Origin: Aquabacterium sp.
GTDB taxonomy: Bacteria; Pseudomonadota; Gammaproteobacteria; Burkholderiales; Burkholderiaceae_C
NCBI RefSeq assembly: GCF_030652515.1
Contig: NZ_JAUSAR010000069.1
Location: 1 to 54,390, forward strand
DNA: 54,390 nucleotides
Reading direction: 5' to 3'
Positions 38,663 through 47,523 of this stretch are shown here, piece by piece (position 1 is the stretch's first letter; every line of letters begins with the position of its first letter). A program made the position numbers and the translations under genes. Under the pieces are notes generated by a model. It was given only the letters and a program-made list of their open reading frames with translations. It made no database searches and was not told where the DNA came from.

Positions 38663-39736
38663 TCAATCCGGCAAGCGCCAGAAGAACCCAGCCCACAAGC
38701 CATTGCCCGCCGCGCTGGCCAGCGCAATCACCTCGCCAGGCTGGCCGCGCCCTGAACTCATGAAACCATGCAGCGCCGCCAGCGAACTGGCCGCTCCCAG
38801 GCAACCCTGCGTGTCCAGTTCATGGAAGATTTGAGCTTCAGGCTGGCCCAGGGCTTCATGCGCAATGCCCATCTGGCGCGGCGACACCGCATAAGGCAAG
38901 AAGTGCTTCACGCGGGCACAGGCGGGCGCAAAACGCTCGGCCAGTTCGCGGGGAAAACGCCCCCACAGGCGCGACAAGTCGGCCAGGTGCGCATGATCGG
39001 GTTTGTGGAAGCGGTAGTCCATGACCGCCTCGGTCGGCGGCAGCTGCCCGGGGATGGTGGTGGACACGCCCTGCAAGGCACTTTGACCGCTCATGCCGCC
39101 CAGAAAACTCTCGGTCTGGCTGCCATCGCTGGCCAGGATGCAGGCGCCCGCCCCATCGCCATACAACAGGGCCGAACCGATGTCGCCTGGCAACAAGAAA
39201 GGCGAGGCCGCCTCAACCCCGATGATCAGCACCGGCCCCGCGCCCTGGCTGATCAGGCCCTGCGCCGTGAACCAGGCCAGCAAGGCGCCCACGCCGCCCG
39301 CGCGCACATCAAAACACACGGGGTTGGACAGCCCATCGTCGCAGCCCAAGGCCTTGCCGATGCGGGCCGTCATCGAGGCGCTGATCACCGGCGGCGTCGA
39401 GGTGGCGCAAATCACGGCCGACAACTCCGATGCCCGCAGGCCTGCAGCCGCCAAGGCCCGCTGCCCCGCCAGCACGGCCAGGTCGATGGCGTCGGCACCC
39501 AACACCCACTGGCGTGTGCGCACCGTGGGTTCTGGCGCCGGGGCCGCCCCACGCTGGGCCGCGCGTTCGGCCTTGGCCTGCAGCTGCGCTCGCCAATCGG
39601 GGCCCAACACGCGCTCGTGCAGCGCGTCGTTGTCCAGCTCGATCCCGCGTTGTCCTTGGGGGGCCAGGTCCACGGGGCGCGCCACCGAGGTCGACACCAG
39701 GCGCAGGCCTGGGCAAGCTTGCATCAAGAGGTTCAT
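38663..39736 (-). CDS. KAS III-like protein lacking the catalytic triad (pseudo-enzyme)
   Basis: 357 aa thiolase-fold protein of the FabH/KAS III group, recognised from FDVRAGGVGALLAW, LLYGDGAGACILA and the C-terminal GCLGAASSLAALHGF. Aligned by eye with FabH, the active-site Cys is Gly148, the HQAN histidine is Tyr282 and the GNTSAAS asparagine is Cys312, so all three catalytic residues are gone while the fold motifs remain. It could be a structural or chain-length partner of the intact KAS III encoded by the same operon, or use a different chemistry. ATG 39736 overlaps the ligase stop (ATGA). Last gene of the lipid cluster. A nearby Cys141 precedes the normal position and is unlikely to substitute. 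Confidence 0.82.
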   Translation of the reverse strand: MNLLMQACPGLRLVSTSVARPVDLAPQGQRGIELDNDALHERVLGPDWRAQLQAKAERAAQRGAAPAPEPTVRTRQWVLGADAIDLAVLAGQRALAAAGLRASELSAVICATSTPPVISASMTARIGKALGCDDGLSNPVCFDVRAGGVGALLAWFTAQGLISQGAGPVLIIGVEAASPFLLPGDIGSALLYGDGAGACILASDGSQTESFLGGMSGQSALQGVSTTIPGQLPPTEAVMDYRFHKPDHAHLADLSRLWGRFPRELAERFAPACARVKHFLPYAVSPRQMGIAHEALGQPEAQIFHELDTQGCLGAASSLAALHGFMSSGRGQPGEVIALASAAGNGLWAGFFWRLPD

Positions 39737-41301
39737 ACGCGCTTCTTCTGGCCAGCCCAGTAGGGCTCGCGCAGCTTGGCTTTTTCGATCTTGCCTGCGG
39801 CATTGCGGGGAATGGCGGTGAGCAACTCCACCTTGGTGGGGCACTTGTAGCGCGCCAGGCTCTGGCGGCAATGGGCGATCAGCACGCGGGGCTCGAAGGC
39901 CGCCCCCTCGGCCAGCGTGACGTAAGCCAGCACCTCTTCGCCCCACAACTCGTGCGGGATGCCGATGACGGCACAGTCGGTCACCGCCGGGTGCGAAGCC
40001 AGCGCCAGCTCGATCTCGCGCGGGTAGATGTTCTCGCCGCCCAGCACGATCATGTCCTTGACCCGGTCGACGATGGTCAGGTAGCGCTCGTCGTCCAGCG
40101 TGCCCAGATCGCCTGTCCAGAACCAGCCGTCGCGGTTGGCTTCAATACTGGCCTCGGGCAGGTTCCAGTAGCCCGGAGAGACGCAAGGCCCACGCGCCAC
40201 CACCTCGCCCACCGCGCCCACGGGCACGTCCTGGCCTTCAGGGTCGACCACGCGGATGTGCGTGCCCAGCATCTCGCGGCCTGCCGAGGCCAAACGCGCC
40301 AGGGCGCGGGGCGAGCCATCGAGCACATGGTCTTCGGGCCGCAGGATGGTCAGCAGGCCCGCGGTTTCGCTCAGGCCATAACCCTGGAAGAAGCGACATT
40401 GCAGCCGGGCCATGGCCTGCTCCAGCAGGGCCACGGGCATGGGCGCCGCGCCGTAGGCCACAAAGCGCAGGTGGGCAAACTTCAGCTGGTCCACGCCTGG
40501 TTCGGCAAAGAGCCAACGCAGCATGGCGGGCACCATCAGGGTGTGGGTCACGGGCTCTTGCGCCAGGCAGCGCGCGGCGGGCATGGGCTCGAACTCGGTC
40601 AGCAGGCGCAAGGTGGTGCAGGTGGCCGCGCAGGTCATCACCATCAGGGCGCCGCCCACATGGAACAGGGGCGTGACCTGCAGAAAGCGATCCTCGCCAG
40701 GGCGCAAGTCGAAGTCGCTCAGCAAGGCGGCGATGGCGGCGGCCAGGTTGGCGTGCGTCAACACCGCGCCTTTGGGCCGGCCCGTGGTGCCGCTGGTGTA
40801 GATCTGCACCAAGGGGGCGTGCACGGCCTCGGGCGCGCGAGCTTTCGGCGCATCGTCCAGGGGCGTGCTGGCCGACATGAGCTGATCCAGTTGATCCCAG
40901 CCCGCAGGCGCCTGGTCCAGTGCCACCCAATGGCGCACGCCAGGGATCTCTTGGCGCACCGGATCCAGATTGCGCGCATACCCGGCCTCGGCCACCACCA
41001 TGGTGGGCGCGGCATCCGTCAGTATCCAGCGCAGCTCGGGCACGCTCAGGCGCCAGTTGAGCGGCACCACCACGGCATCAACCCGCGCTGCGGCGTAGTA
41101 AAGCGCCGCGTATTCCCAGCGGTTTTTGGCCAGCACCGCCACGCGGTCGCCCGCTCGCAAGCCGGTGCTCTGCAGCACGGCGGCCAGGCGCCGCACCTCG
41201 TCGGCAAACTCGGCATAGCTCAGGCTGCGGCGGGCATCCACCACCGCCGGGAAGGTGGGGAACAGGCGCGCACTGCGCCACAGGTAAGTGTCAATGGTCA
41301 T
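39733..41301 (-). CDS. AMP-binding acyl-CoA/acyl-ACP ligase
   Basis: 522 aa ANL-superfamily adenylating enzyme. P-loop YTSGTTGRPKG (168-178), FFQGYGLSETAG (A5), WFWTGDLGTLDDERYLTIVDRVKDM (hinge region; ends given), GGENIYPREIE and the catalytic lysine in RNAAGKIEKAKLRE. It activates a carboxylic acid as acyl-AMP and loads it on CoA or on the small ACP of this cluster; the substrate is not predictable, but the medium/long-chain fatty acid branch is likely. ATG 41301 overlaps the SDR stop by ATGA and its own stop overlaps the next start, so SDR, ligase and the KAS-like gene form one coupled block. Confidence 0.92.
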   Translation of the reverse strand: MTIDTYLWRSARLFPTFPAVVDARRSLSYAEFADEVRRLAAVLQSTGLRAGDRVAVLAKNRWEYAALYYAAARVDAVVVPLNWRLSVPELRWILTDAAPTMVVAEAGYARNLDPVRQEIPGVRHWVALDQAPAGWDQLDQLMSASTPLDDAPKARAPEAVHAPLVQIYTSGTTGRPKGAVLTHANLAAAIAALLSDFDLRPGEDRFLQVTPLFHVGGALMVMTCAATCTTLRLLTEFEPMPAARCLAQEPVTHTLMVPAMLRWLFAEPGVDQLKFAHLRFVAYGAAPMPVALLEQAMARLQCRFFQGYGLSETAGLLTILRPEDHVLDGSPRALARLASAGREMLGTHIRVVDPEGQDVPVGAVGEVVARGPCVSPGYWNLPEASIEANRDGWFWTGDLGTLDDERYLTIVDRVKDMIVLGGENIYPREIELALASHPAVTDCAVIGIPHELWGEEVLAYVTLAEGAAFEPRVLIAHCRQSLARYKCPTKVELLTAIPRNAAGKIEKAKLREPYWAGQKKRV

Positions 41302-42071
41302 TTCAAACCCAGTTCGATCCCGCCACTGACGGGCAGGCACACGCCGGTGACATAGCTGGCCAGCGGCGAAGACAAAAAGGCGATCACGGCGGCCACTTCT
41401 TCAGGCGTGCCCGCGCGCCCCACCGCTGCGCGGGCGCCCAGCGCGGCGCGCACGGTGTCGGACACGGCGCCACGCGTGCGCTCGGTGTCGATGAAGCCGG
41501 GCTCCACCAGGTTGCACGTCACCCCAAAGCGCGACACCTCCAGGGCCAGGCTGCGCACCAGGCCTTGCAGGCCGGACTTGGCAGCGGCATAAGCCACCTG
41601 GCCATGTGCCCCAAGTTCGCTGGCGGTTGAGCCCACAAAGACGAGGCGGCCAAAGCCTGCTTGCTTCATGTGGGGCACACATAGCCGGGCCAGGCGCAGC
41701 CCCGCGAACAGCACGCTGTCCATCACGCCGTGCAGGTCCGCGATGGGCACGTTCTCGATCACGCCGAAGGGCGCGGGCTGGCTGGCGTTGTGCACCATCA
41801 CATCCACCGATCGATCCAGCGCAGCCAGTGCTTGCCAGAAGCCCTCGTCGGCCAAGTCGCCCACCAAGGCCTGCGCCGATCCACCCAAGGCGCGGATCTC
41901 GCCCACGGCCTCGTGCAATCGCTGTTCATGCCGACCAGTCAGCACCACGTGCAGGCCTTGGACCGCCAGGGCCAGGGCCGTGGCCTTGCCGATGCCACGC
42001 CCGGCCCCAGTCACCAGCGCGGTGCGGCCTGGTGGGTGGGCAAGCCCAGGCTGGTCCATGTGTTCAGGCAC
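41298..42071 (-). CDS. Short-chain dehydrogenase/reductase (FabG-like)
   Basis: 257 aa classical SDR with TGAGRGIG (21-28), the NAS motif (VMVHNAS), catalytic Ser148 and Y161-x-x-x-K165, and a FabG-type C-terminus (GTPEEVAAVIAFLSS, YVTGVCLPVSGGIELG). It probably reduces a 3-ketoacyl-ACP made by the KAS III of the cluster. The first codon is a GTG 3 bp after the KAS III stop; ATG at 42059 is an alternative and neither has a strong ribosome-binding site, which fits coupled translation. Confidence 0.9.
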   Translation of the reverse strand: MPEHMDQPGLAHPPGRTALVTGAGRGIGKATALALAVQGLHVVLTGRHEQRLHEAVGEIRALGGSAQALVGDLADEGFWQALAALDRSVDVMVHNASQPAPFGVIENVPIADLHGVMDSVLFAGLRLARLCVPHMKQAGFGRLVFVGSTASELGAHGQVAYAAAKSGLQGLVRSLALEVSRFGVTCNLVEPGFIDTERTRGAVSDTVRAALGARAAVGRAGTPEEVAAVIAFLSSPLASYVTGVCLPVSGGIELGLK

Positions 42072-42074
42072 GCG

Positions 42075-43061
42075 TCAGAACTGGTGAACAGCGGCCGCGA
42101 AGGTGCAGCCCGCCCCCACCGCCGCCAGCAACACCTTGCTGCCCGGCTTGATGCGGCCCGAGCGCAGCGTCTCGTCCAGCGCGATGGCCACCGAAGCCCC
42201 GGCCGTGTTGCCATGGTGGGCCACTTCATCCACCACGGCCTCGGGCGCAAAGCCCAGCTCCTTGGCCGCCATCTGAACCAGGTTGGCGTTGCCCTGGTGC
42301 GTGATGAAGATGTCGATGTCGGGCACCGTCAAACCGGCGCGGTCCAGCGCCTGGTGGCAGGACTCCAGCGTGAAGCGCAAAAAGAGCTCGAAGATGTCGT
42401 TCTTGGGTTCGATGTGCAGGTAGTGCTGGCCCGCGGCCACCGTTTCAAAACTGGCCGGAAGCTGCGCGCCACCAGCAGGGATGTAGGCGCCCATGCGCTC
42501 GATGCCCTCGGCCCCGCACACCATGCTCAGAAAACCGGGCTTGGTCGTGCTGGGCTCAACCAGCGCACAGCCTGCGCCATCGGCGAACAGCACCGTCGAT
42601 CGGTGGTCCTTCGGGTTGACGTAGCGGCTGCGCGCATCGGCCCCGATCACCAGCACCCGGCGCGCGCCCATCTGGATCGACGCGGCGGCGAGGTCCAGGC
42701 CATACAAGAAACCTGAACACGCCGCCGAGATGTCAAACGCCATGCAGCGCGCGCCCAGCTTGCGGGCCACGATGGTGGCCGTGGAGGGGCTGGGCAGGTC
42801 GGGCGAGATGGTCGCCATGATGATGCGGTCCACCTGCGAGGCCGATATCCCGGCCTGGTCCAGGCAACGCTGCGCGGCGATCACGGCCATGTCCGAAGTC
42901 GTTTCGCCGGGCTGCAGCCAGTGGCGGCTGCGGATGCCGGTGCGGCTGACGATCCACGCGTCGTCCACGGTCAACCCGAAGCGGGCGACCAGTTGGTGGT
43001 TGTCCATGACCTGGGTCGGCGTGTAGCTGCCCGTGGCCGTGATCGAAACTGCTTGCTGCAT
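42075..43061 (-). CDS. 3-oxoacyl-ACP synthase III (KAS III) family, catalytically intact
   Basis: 328 aa FabH-like condensing enzyme. Catalytic triad present: Cys115 in FDISAACSGF, His255 in THQGNAN and Asn285 in HHGNTAGAS. The N-terminal part has the usual ATGSYTP and RTGIRSRH motifs. It starts chains by condensing an acyl-CoA with malonyl-ACP, or acts as an acyl transferase as some secondary-metabolite KAS III do. It is likely cluster-specific rather than the housekeeping fabH, because no plsX, fabD or fabG neighbours are present. ATG 43061 with upstream GGAG is preferred to the longer frame. Confidence 0.92.
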   Translation of the reverse strand: MQQAVSITATGSYTPTQVMDNHQLVARFGLTVDDAWIVSRTGIRSRHWLQPGETTSDMAVIAAQRCLDQAGISASQVDRIIMATISPDLPSPSTATIVARKLGARCMAFDISAACSGFLYGLDLAAASIQMGARRVLVIGADARSRYVNPKDHRSTVLFADGAGCALVEPSTTKPGFLSMVCGAEGIERMGAYIPAGGAQLPASFETVAAGQHYLHIEPKNDIFELFLRFTLESCHQALDRAGLTVPDIDIFITHQGNANLVQMAAKELGFAPEAVVDEVAHHGNTAGASVAIALDETLRSGRIKPGSKVLLAAVGAGCTFAAAVHQF

Positions 43062-43083
43062 CAAATGAATACTCCGTGCCGCT

Positions 43084-44136
43084 TCAGCGGCCCACCATGT
43101 CGACGGCGATTTTCCCGATGGTGCCACGAGCCGCCATGCGGGCTTGCGCATCGGGCAGGTCTTGCAAGCCGATGACCTCGGTCAGGGCCGGGCGCAGGGC
43201 CCGCTCCTCGACCAGGCGCATGGCCTGGACCCACTCCCTGTGGGTGCCCGCGTGCGAGCCCAGCAAGGAGAGCTGCTTGTTCCAGAGAAAACGCAGGTCC
43301 GTCTTGGCCTCGAAGCCTTCGGTGGCACCGCAGATCACCAGCCGCCCACCCCAGCGCAGTGCCTCGATGCCGATCTGCCAGGTCGTGGCGCCCACATGGT
43401 CAAACACCACGTCGACCCCCTTGCGGTGCGTGATGCGGCGCGCCTCCCGGGCCACATCGTGCAGGTCACTGCGGATGACGTGATCGGCCCCGAGCGACTC
43501 GCAGAACTCGGCTTTGCGCTGACTGGATGCCACGGCGATGGACACCGCACCGATCGCCTTGGTGAGCTGGATGGCGGCCGTGCCCGTACCGCCACTGGCG
43601 CCAAAAATCAGCACATGCTCGCCAGGCTTGGTCTGGGTGCGCGTGACCAGCATGCGCCACACCGTGAGCATGGCGCTGCTGGTCACGGCCGCCTCGCTCC
43701 AGCTCAGGTGGGCAGGCTTGGGCAGGCATTGCGCGGCCTGCACACGGGCGTATTGGGAAAACGCGCCGATCAGCGGCCCCGTCTGAAAGCCCCAAACTTC
43801 CATCGTGCGGCAGAACAGTTCTTCGCCCGCCAGACAGTGCTGGCACACCCGGCAAGACTGGATGGGGTAGACCACCACCTCGTCGCCCACGCGCGGGTAG
43901 ACGACGCCCGGACCCACTTCAGTCACCACGCCCGCGGCGTCCGAGCCCGAGATGTGCGGCAGCGGCACGGCGATCTTGGGCAGCCCCTGGCGGGCCCAGA
44001 TGTCGTTGTGGTTCAGGCCTGCGGCCTCCACCCGGATCACCACCTCGCCAGCGGCGGGGGAAGGGTCTGGTACATCGCCGTAGCGCAGCACATCCAGGCC
44101 ACCATGTGCTTCGAAATAAACTGCTTTCACGACCAC
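43084..44136 (-). CDS. Zinc-type MDR alcohol dehydrogenase/quinone oxidoreductase
   Basis: 350 aa medium-chain dehydrogenase. GroES-like domain with the structural zinc lobe Cys95, Cys98, Cys101 and Cys109 (SCRVCQHC ... ELFC), then a Rossmann domain with GASGGTGTAAIQL. The usual catalytic-zinc Cys in the GVC(H) position is Asn (GLNHNDIW), so it may act without a catalytic zinc, as enoyl or quinone reductases of this superfamily do. In this cluster an enoyl reductase role is possible. Starts with GTG; GGGAG lies just upstream. It is 22 bp before KAS III. Confidence 0.87.
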   Translation of the reverse strand: MVVKAVYFEAHGGLDVLRYGDVPDPSPAAGEVVIRVEAAGLNHNDIWARQGLPKIAVPLPHISGSDAAGVVTEVGPGVVYPRVGDEVVVYPIQSCRVCQHCLAGEELFCRTMEVWGFQTGPLIGAFSQYARVQAAQCLPKPAHLSWSEAAVTSSAMLTVWRMLVTRTQTKPGEHVLIFGASGGTGTAAIQLTKAIGAVSIAVASSQRKAEFCESLGADHVIRSDLHDVAREARRITHRKGVDVVFDHVGATTWQIGIEALRWGGRLVICGATEGFEAKTDLRFLWNKQLSLLGSHAGTHREWVQAMRLVEERALRPALTEVIGLQDLPDAQARMAARGTIGKIAVDMVGR

Positions 44137-44265
44137 AAGCTCCCATGAATATGTGATGCCACAAGGAACTCTATCACCGGCCGTTTATCGAATAACCGCC
44201 AGAGGCACTGGCATCCCCGTCAACCGGGGGGAGGACATTCCCGCGAGTTCAAAGCCCAGCGCCTG

Positions 44266-44496
44266 TCAGGCCACGGCGCCCTTGCGCTCCAGCATGGCCT
44301 GCAGATCGCGCACCGTGGTGCACTCCTGCAAATCCTCGATCGCCAACTCCACGCCAGTGCGCTCGGCCACGATGCCGATGAACAAGGCCATGCCCAGGGA
44401 GTCCCACCCCTCGACGGTTTCCAACACCGCATCGGGCCCGAACAGGCCGGGCAGGCTTTGTGTGGCGTCCTCGATGTCGGTGATTAAACGATCCAT
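44266..44496 (-). CDS. Acyl carrier protein
   Basis: 76 aa acidic helical protein. The phosphopantetheine site is Ser33 in EGWDSLGMALFI, and the helix 3 region LQECTTVRDLQAML matches ACP/PCP carriers. GGGAG precedes the ATG. It is a dedicated carrier, different from housekeeping AcpP (which reads DSLDTVE after the serine). First gene of the minus-strand lipid cluster; 130 bp separate it from the MDR gene, a gap with no clear promoter or terminator. Confidence 0.88.
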   Translation of the reverse strand: MDRLITDIEDATQSLPGLFGPDAVLETVEGWDSLGMALFIGIVAERTGVELAIEDLQECTTVRDLQAMLERKGAVA

Positions 44497-44577
44497 GGTG
44501 CAAACTCCCAATGAAATGCGTGCCGTTTGTATCATGGCCACCGCCATCGCCACGCGAACACACACCACAGGATCACC

Positions 44578-45867
44578 ATGTCCCTTCTCACCGAGCGCAC
44601 CCTGATCAGGGCAGGGGCCACGCTGGATCGCCAGTACCTCACCGGCCTGGACGTGCTGGCCTCGCATGCCGCCACCGCGTGCATCCTGGTCTACCCCCAA
44701 GGCCTGGACGCCAAGGCATTGAAGCAATCGCTGGCCACCACCTTGAACGCCTACCCGGTGCTGTCCGGGCGGCTCAAGCGCGATGCGAAGGGCCACATCT
44801 TCATTGATGCGGCTGACCAGGGCGTGCCCTTCATCGTCAAGCAACACCCCGGGCCCCTGCCCCCCTATGGCGTGGCGCGGCCCATGAACCAGGGCATCCG
44901 CCAGTTCTTCAAGCGCATCTACCCATGGCAGGTGGTGGACCGTCCCCGCGCGCTCATGGTGATCGAGCTTCACCAGTTCAGCGATGGCGGCGCCGTGCTG
45001 TCGATCACCCCGGTGCACTCGGCCTGCGACGGCGGTGCGCTCTGGGTTTTTTTGATGGATTGGGTTCGGGCCCACCACGGCGGCGCCCTCACGCCACCCG
45101 TGCTGGACCGCAATGCCGTGATCCGCTTTGGCCAGGAGAACATGCACCGGCCTTGCGAACACCCCACCGTGCGCGTCACGCCCCTGCTGCAACGGGTGGT
45201 TTTGTACACGCGCTTTGCCTGGCAACACGTCACCCAGCTCGACCGGGTGATCTTGCGCATCACCCCGCAGCAAGTACAGCAGTGGAAAGACGAGGCCAAG
45301 GCCCAGTTGCCCGAAGGCACCAGCGTGGCCGCCCATGACCTGGCCATCGCCCACTGCCTGCGGGCCTGGTCAGCCCACCTGCGGGCCAGCAAACCCCGCG
45401 CCATCACTGTGATCACCGATCTGCGCTTTCGGCGCCAGTTGGGCCTGGCGCGCAAGTTCATCGGCAACGCGTTGGGGCGCGACCTCGTCACCCTGAGCGC
45501 CCAAGATTTGGCCGATGGCAGCCTGACCACGCTGGCGCAGCGCTGCCACATCCCGTTGGACCGGATCAGCCAGGACGAGTTGCTGGGCTACCTGGGCTAC
45601 ATCGAAGGCCATCGGCAGCGCCACACCGTGGGCCAGCTCCTGTCAGAGGGCGGCAAGCAGTTGGTCGAGGCGGGCATCATCGTCAACAACTGCGCGCACT
45701 TCCCGGTCTACAAGATGGACTTCGGCCAAGGCCCGCCCAGTTGGCACGAAACCGAGCGCCCGCCCTACCGCCACCTGCTGTTGACGCCCACTCCAGGCAT
45801 GGACGGTGGCTTCGACGTGCGGCTGACCGCGCGCCGGGGCGAACTGGCCGCCCTGCGCCCTGCTTGA
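44578..45867 (+). CDS. BAHD-type acyltransferase
   Basis: 429 aa. The two signatures of the plant/fungal BAHD family are present in the right places: H147-S-A-C-D151-G (HxxxDG) in TPVHSACDGGALWVFLMDW, and D381-F-G-Q-G in HFPVYKMDFGQGPP, matching the FPxYxxDFGWG block. BAHD enzymes move an acyl group from CoA (or ACP) to an alcohol or amine. Bacterial members are rarely characterised. It is divergent from the ACP gene by 81 bp, so the two sides of the cluster probably share regulation, and it may release the chain built by the KAS III/SDR/MDR set as an ester or amide. AGGA stands before ATG 44578. It ends 7 bp from the convergent pyk. Confidence 0.82.
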   Translation: MSLLTERTLIRAGATLDRQYLTGLDVLASHAATACILVYPQGLDAKALKQSLATTLNAYPVLSGRLKRDAKGHIFIDAADQGVPFIVKQHPGPLPPYGVARPMNQGIRQFFKRIYPWQVVDRPRALMVIELHQFSDGGAVLSITPVHSACDGGALWVFLMDWVRAHHGGALTPPVLDRNAVIRFGQENMHRPCEHPTVRVTPLLQRVVLYTRFAWQHVTQLDRVILRITPQQVQQWKDEAKAQLPEGTSVAAHDLAIAHCLRAWSAHLRASKPRAITVITDLRFRRQLGLARKFIGNALGRDLVTLSAQDLADGSLTTLAQRCHIPLDRISQDELLGYLGYIEGHRQRHTVGQLLSEGGKQLVEAGIIVNNCAHFPVYKMDFGQGPPSWHETERPPYRHLLLTPTPGMDGGFDVRLTARRGELAALRPA

Positions 45868-45874
45868 GACCGGC

Positions 45875-47305
45875 TCAGCCGACCTCGCACACCTTGAGCA
45901 TGTTGGTGCCGCCCGGGTAGCCCATGGGCTCGCCGCAGGTGATGGCGTAGGTGTCGCCCGGCTTGAGCAAGCCACTTTCCACCAGCAGCGATTCGGCCTG
46001 CTTCAGCGCCTCGTCGCGGTCGGTGTGGCTGCGGATCAGCAGCGGCCGCACATTGCGGTACAGCGCCATCTTGCGTTGCGAGATCGGCTGCGCCGTCATG
46101 CCGAAGATCGGCACGTGGATGCGGTGGCGGCTCATCCACAGCGCGGTCGAGCCCGATTCGGTCAAGGCGATGATGGCCTTGCAACCCAGGTGGTAGGCCG
46201 TGAACAGCGCGCCCATGGCGATCGACTGGTCGATGCGGCCAAACTTCTTGTTGGTGAAGTCGGCGTCCAGCGACACGTCTTCGGCCGCCTCGGCCGCCAT
46301 CGCGATCGCGGCCATCTGCTCCACGGTCTCGACCGGGTACTTGCCAGCGGCCGTCTCGGCGCTCAGCATCACGGCGTCGGTGCCGTCCAGCACCGCGTTG
46401 GCCACGTCGCTCACCTCGGCGCGCGTGGGCACCGGGTTCACGATCATCGACTCCATCATCTGCGTGGCCGTGATCACCACCTTGTCCATCTCGCGCGCCA
46501 TCTTGATCATGCGTTTTTGCAGCGCGGGCACCGCCGCATTGCCCACCTCCACGGCCAGGTCACCCCGCGCCACCATGATCCCGTCAGACGCCTTCAGGAT
46601 GCTTTCCAAGTTGGGGATGGCCTCGGTGCGCTCGATCTTGGCGATCAGGGCCGGGCGGTGCTTCCAGGGCTCGCCCGCCACATTGCACAGCTGGCGCGCC
46701 ATCTCCATGTCGGTTGAATTCTTGGGGAAGGACACGGCGATGTAGTCGCACTGGAAACTCGCCGCCGTCCGGATGTCTTCCATGTCCTTGGCCGTCAGGG
46801 CCGGCGCGGTCAAGCCGCCACCCTGCTTGTTGATGCCCTTGTTGTTGGACAACTCGCCCCCCACCTTCACGATGGTGTTGACGGCCTCGCCCTTCACCGA
46901 CTCCACGGTCAGCACCAGCAAGCCATCGTTCAGCAAAAGGATGTCGCCAGCGCGCACATCGCGCGGCAGCTCCTTGTAATCCAGGCCCACGCCATGGATG
47001 TCGCCGGGCTCGACGCGGCTGGCGTCCAGCACGAAAGGCTGGCCGTTTTCCAGCATCACGGCACCTTCGGCGAACTTGCCCACGCGGATCTTGGGGCCCT
47101 GCAGGTCGGCCATGATGGCCACGACCTTGCCCACCTTCTTGGCCACCTCGCGCACGAGCTGGGCGCGGTCGATGTGGTCCTGCGCCTTGCCGTGCGAAAA
47201 GTTCAGGCGCACCACGTCAACCCCCGCGCGCAACATGCGCTCCAACACATCCGGCGAAGACGAAGCAGGACCCAGGGTGGCGACGATCTTGGTGGCACGT
47301 TGCAT
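45875..47305 (-). CDS. pyk: Pyruvate kinase
   Basis: 476 aa. TKIVATLGPASS, RLNFSHG, ADLQGPKIRVGKF, the active-site lysine segment ALIAKIERTEA, and the metal/PEP segment DGIMVARGDLAVEVG with ATQMMESM and AETAAGKYPVE are all present, followed by the allosteric C-terminal domain. It converts phosphoenolpyruvate and ADP to pyruvate and ATP. It belongs to the ancestral pgk-pyk-fba set, now isolated by inserted blocks on both sides. A 218-bp leader separates it from the divergent hydrolase; no regulatory element is recognised there. Confidence 0.97.
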   Translation of the reverse strand: MQRATKIVATLGPASSSPDVLERMLRAGVDVVRLNFSHGKAQDHIDRAQLVREVAKKVGKVVAIMADLQGPKIRVGKFAEGAVMLENGQPFVLDASRVEPGDIHGVGLDYKELPRDVRAGDILLLNDGLLVLTVESVKGEAVNTIVKVGGELSNNKGINKQGGGLTAPALTAKDMEDIRTAASFQCDYIAVSFPKNSTDMEMARQLCNVAGEPWKHRPALIAKIERTEAIPNLESILKASDGIMVARGDLAVEVGNAAVPALQKRMIKMAREMDKVVITATQMMESMIVNPVPTRAEVSDVANAVLDGTDAVMLSAETAAGKYPVETVEQMAAIAMAAEAAEDVSLDADFTNKKFGRIDQSIAMGALFTAYHLGCKAIIALTESGSTALWMSRHRIHVPIFGMTAQPISQRKMALYRNVRPLLIRSHTDRDEALKQAESLLVESGLLKPGDTYAITCGEPMGYPGGTNMLKVCEVG

Positions 47306-47523
47306 GGCGTTTCGACTCTGTGTTCAGAGCGGCAGTTGTCTCGCAAACAGTGTCCCACCAAACCGCCTGTTGAAACGCCGGAATTGGGGCGGCAAGACCC
47401 TCGCTTGTCGCACCTTCCCCCGAAACATTACACTGAGCCACGCACCTTACCTGATCACGTAACGCTTCAGCAAAGTGTCCGGTATGCCGACATGCCAAGG
47501 GAGTCACTGCAGTTAACACCCCC

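Noticed and set aside
44137..44265. Promoter for the MDR gene in the 130-bp gap after the ACP gene
   Set aside because: A TTGACG box exists but no -10 element lies at acceptable spacing.
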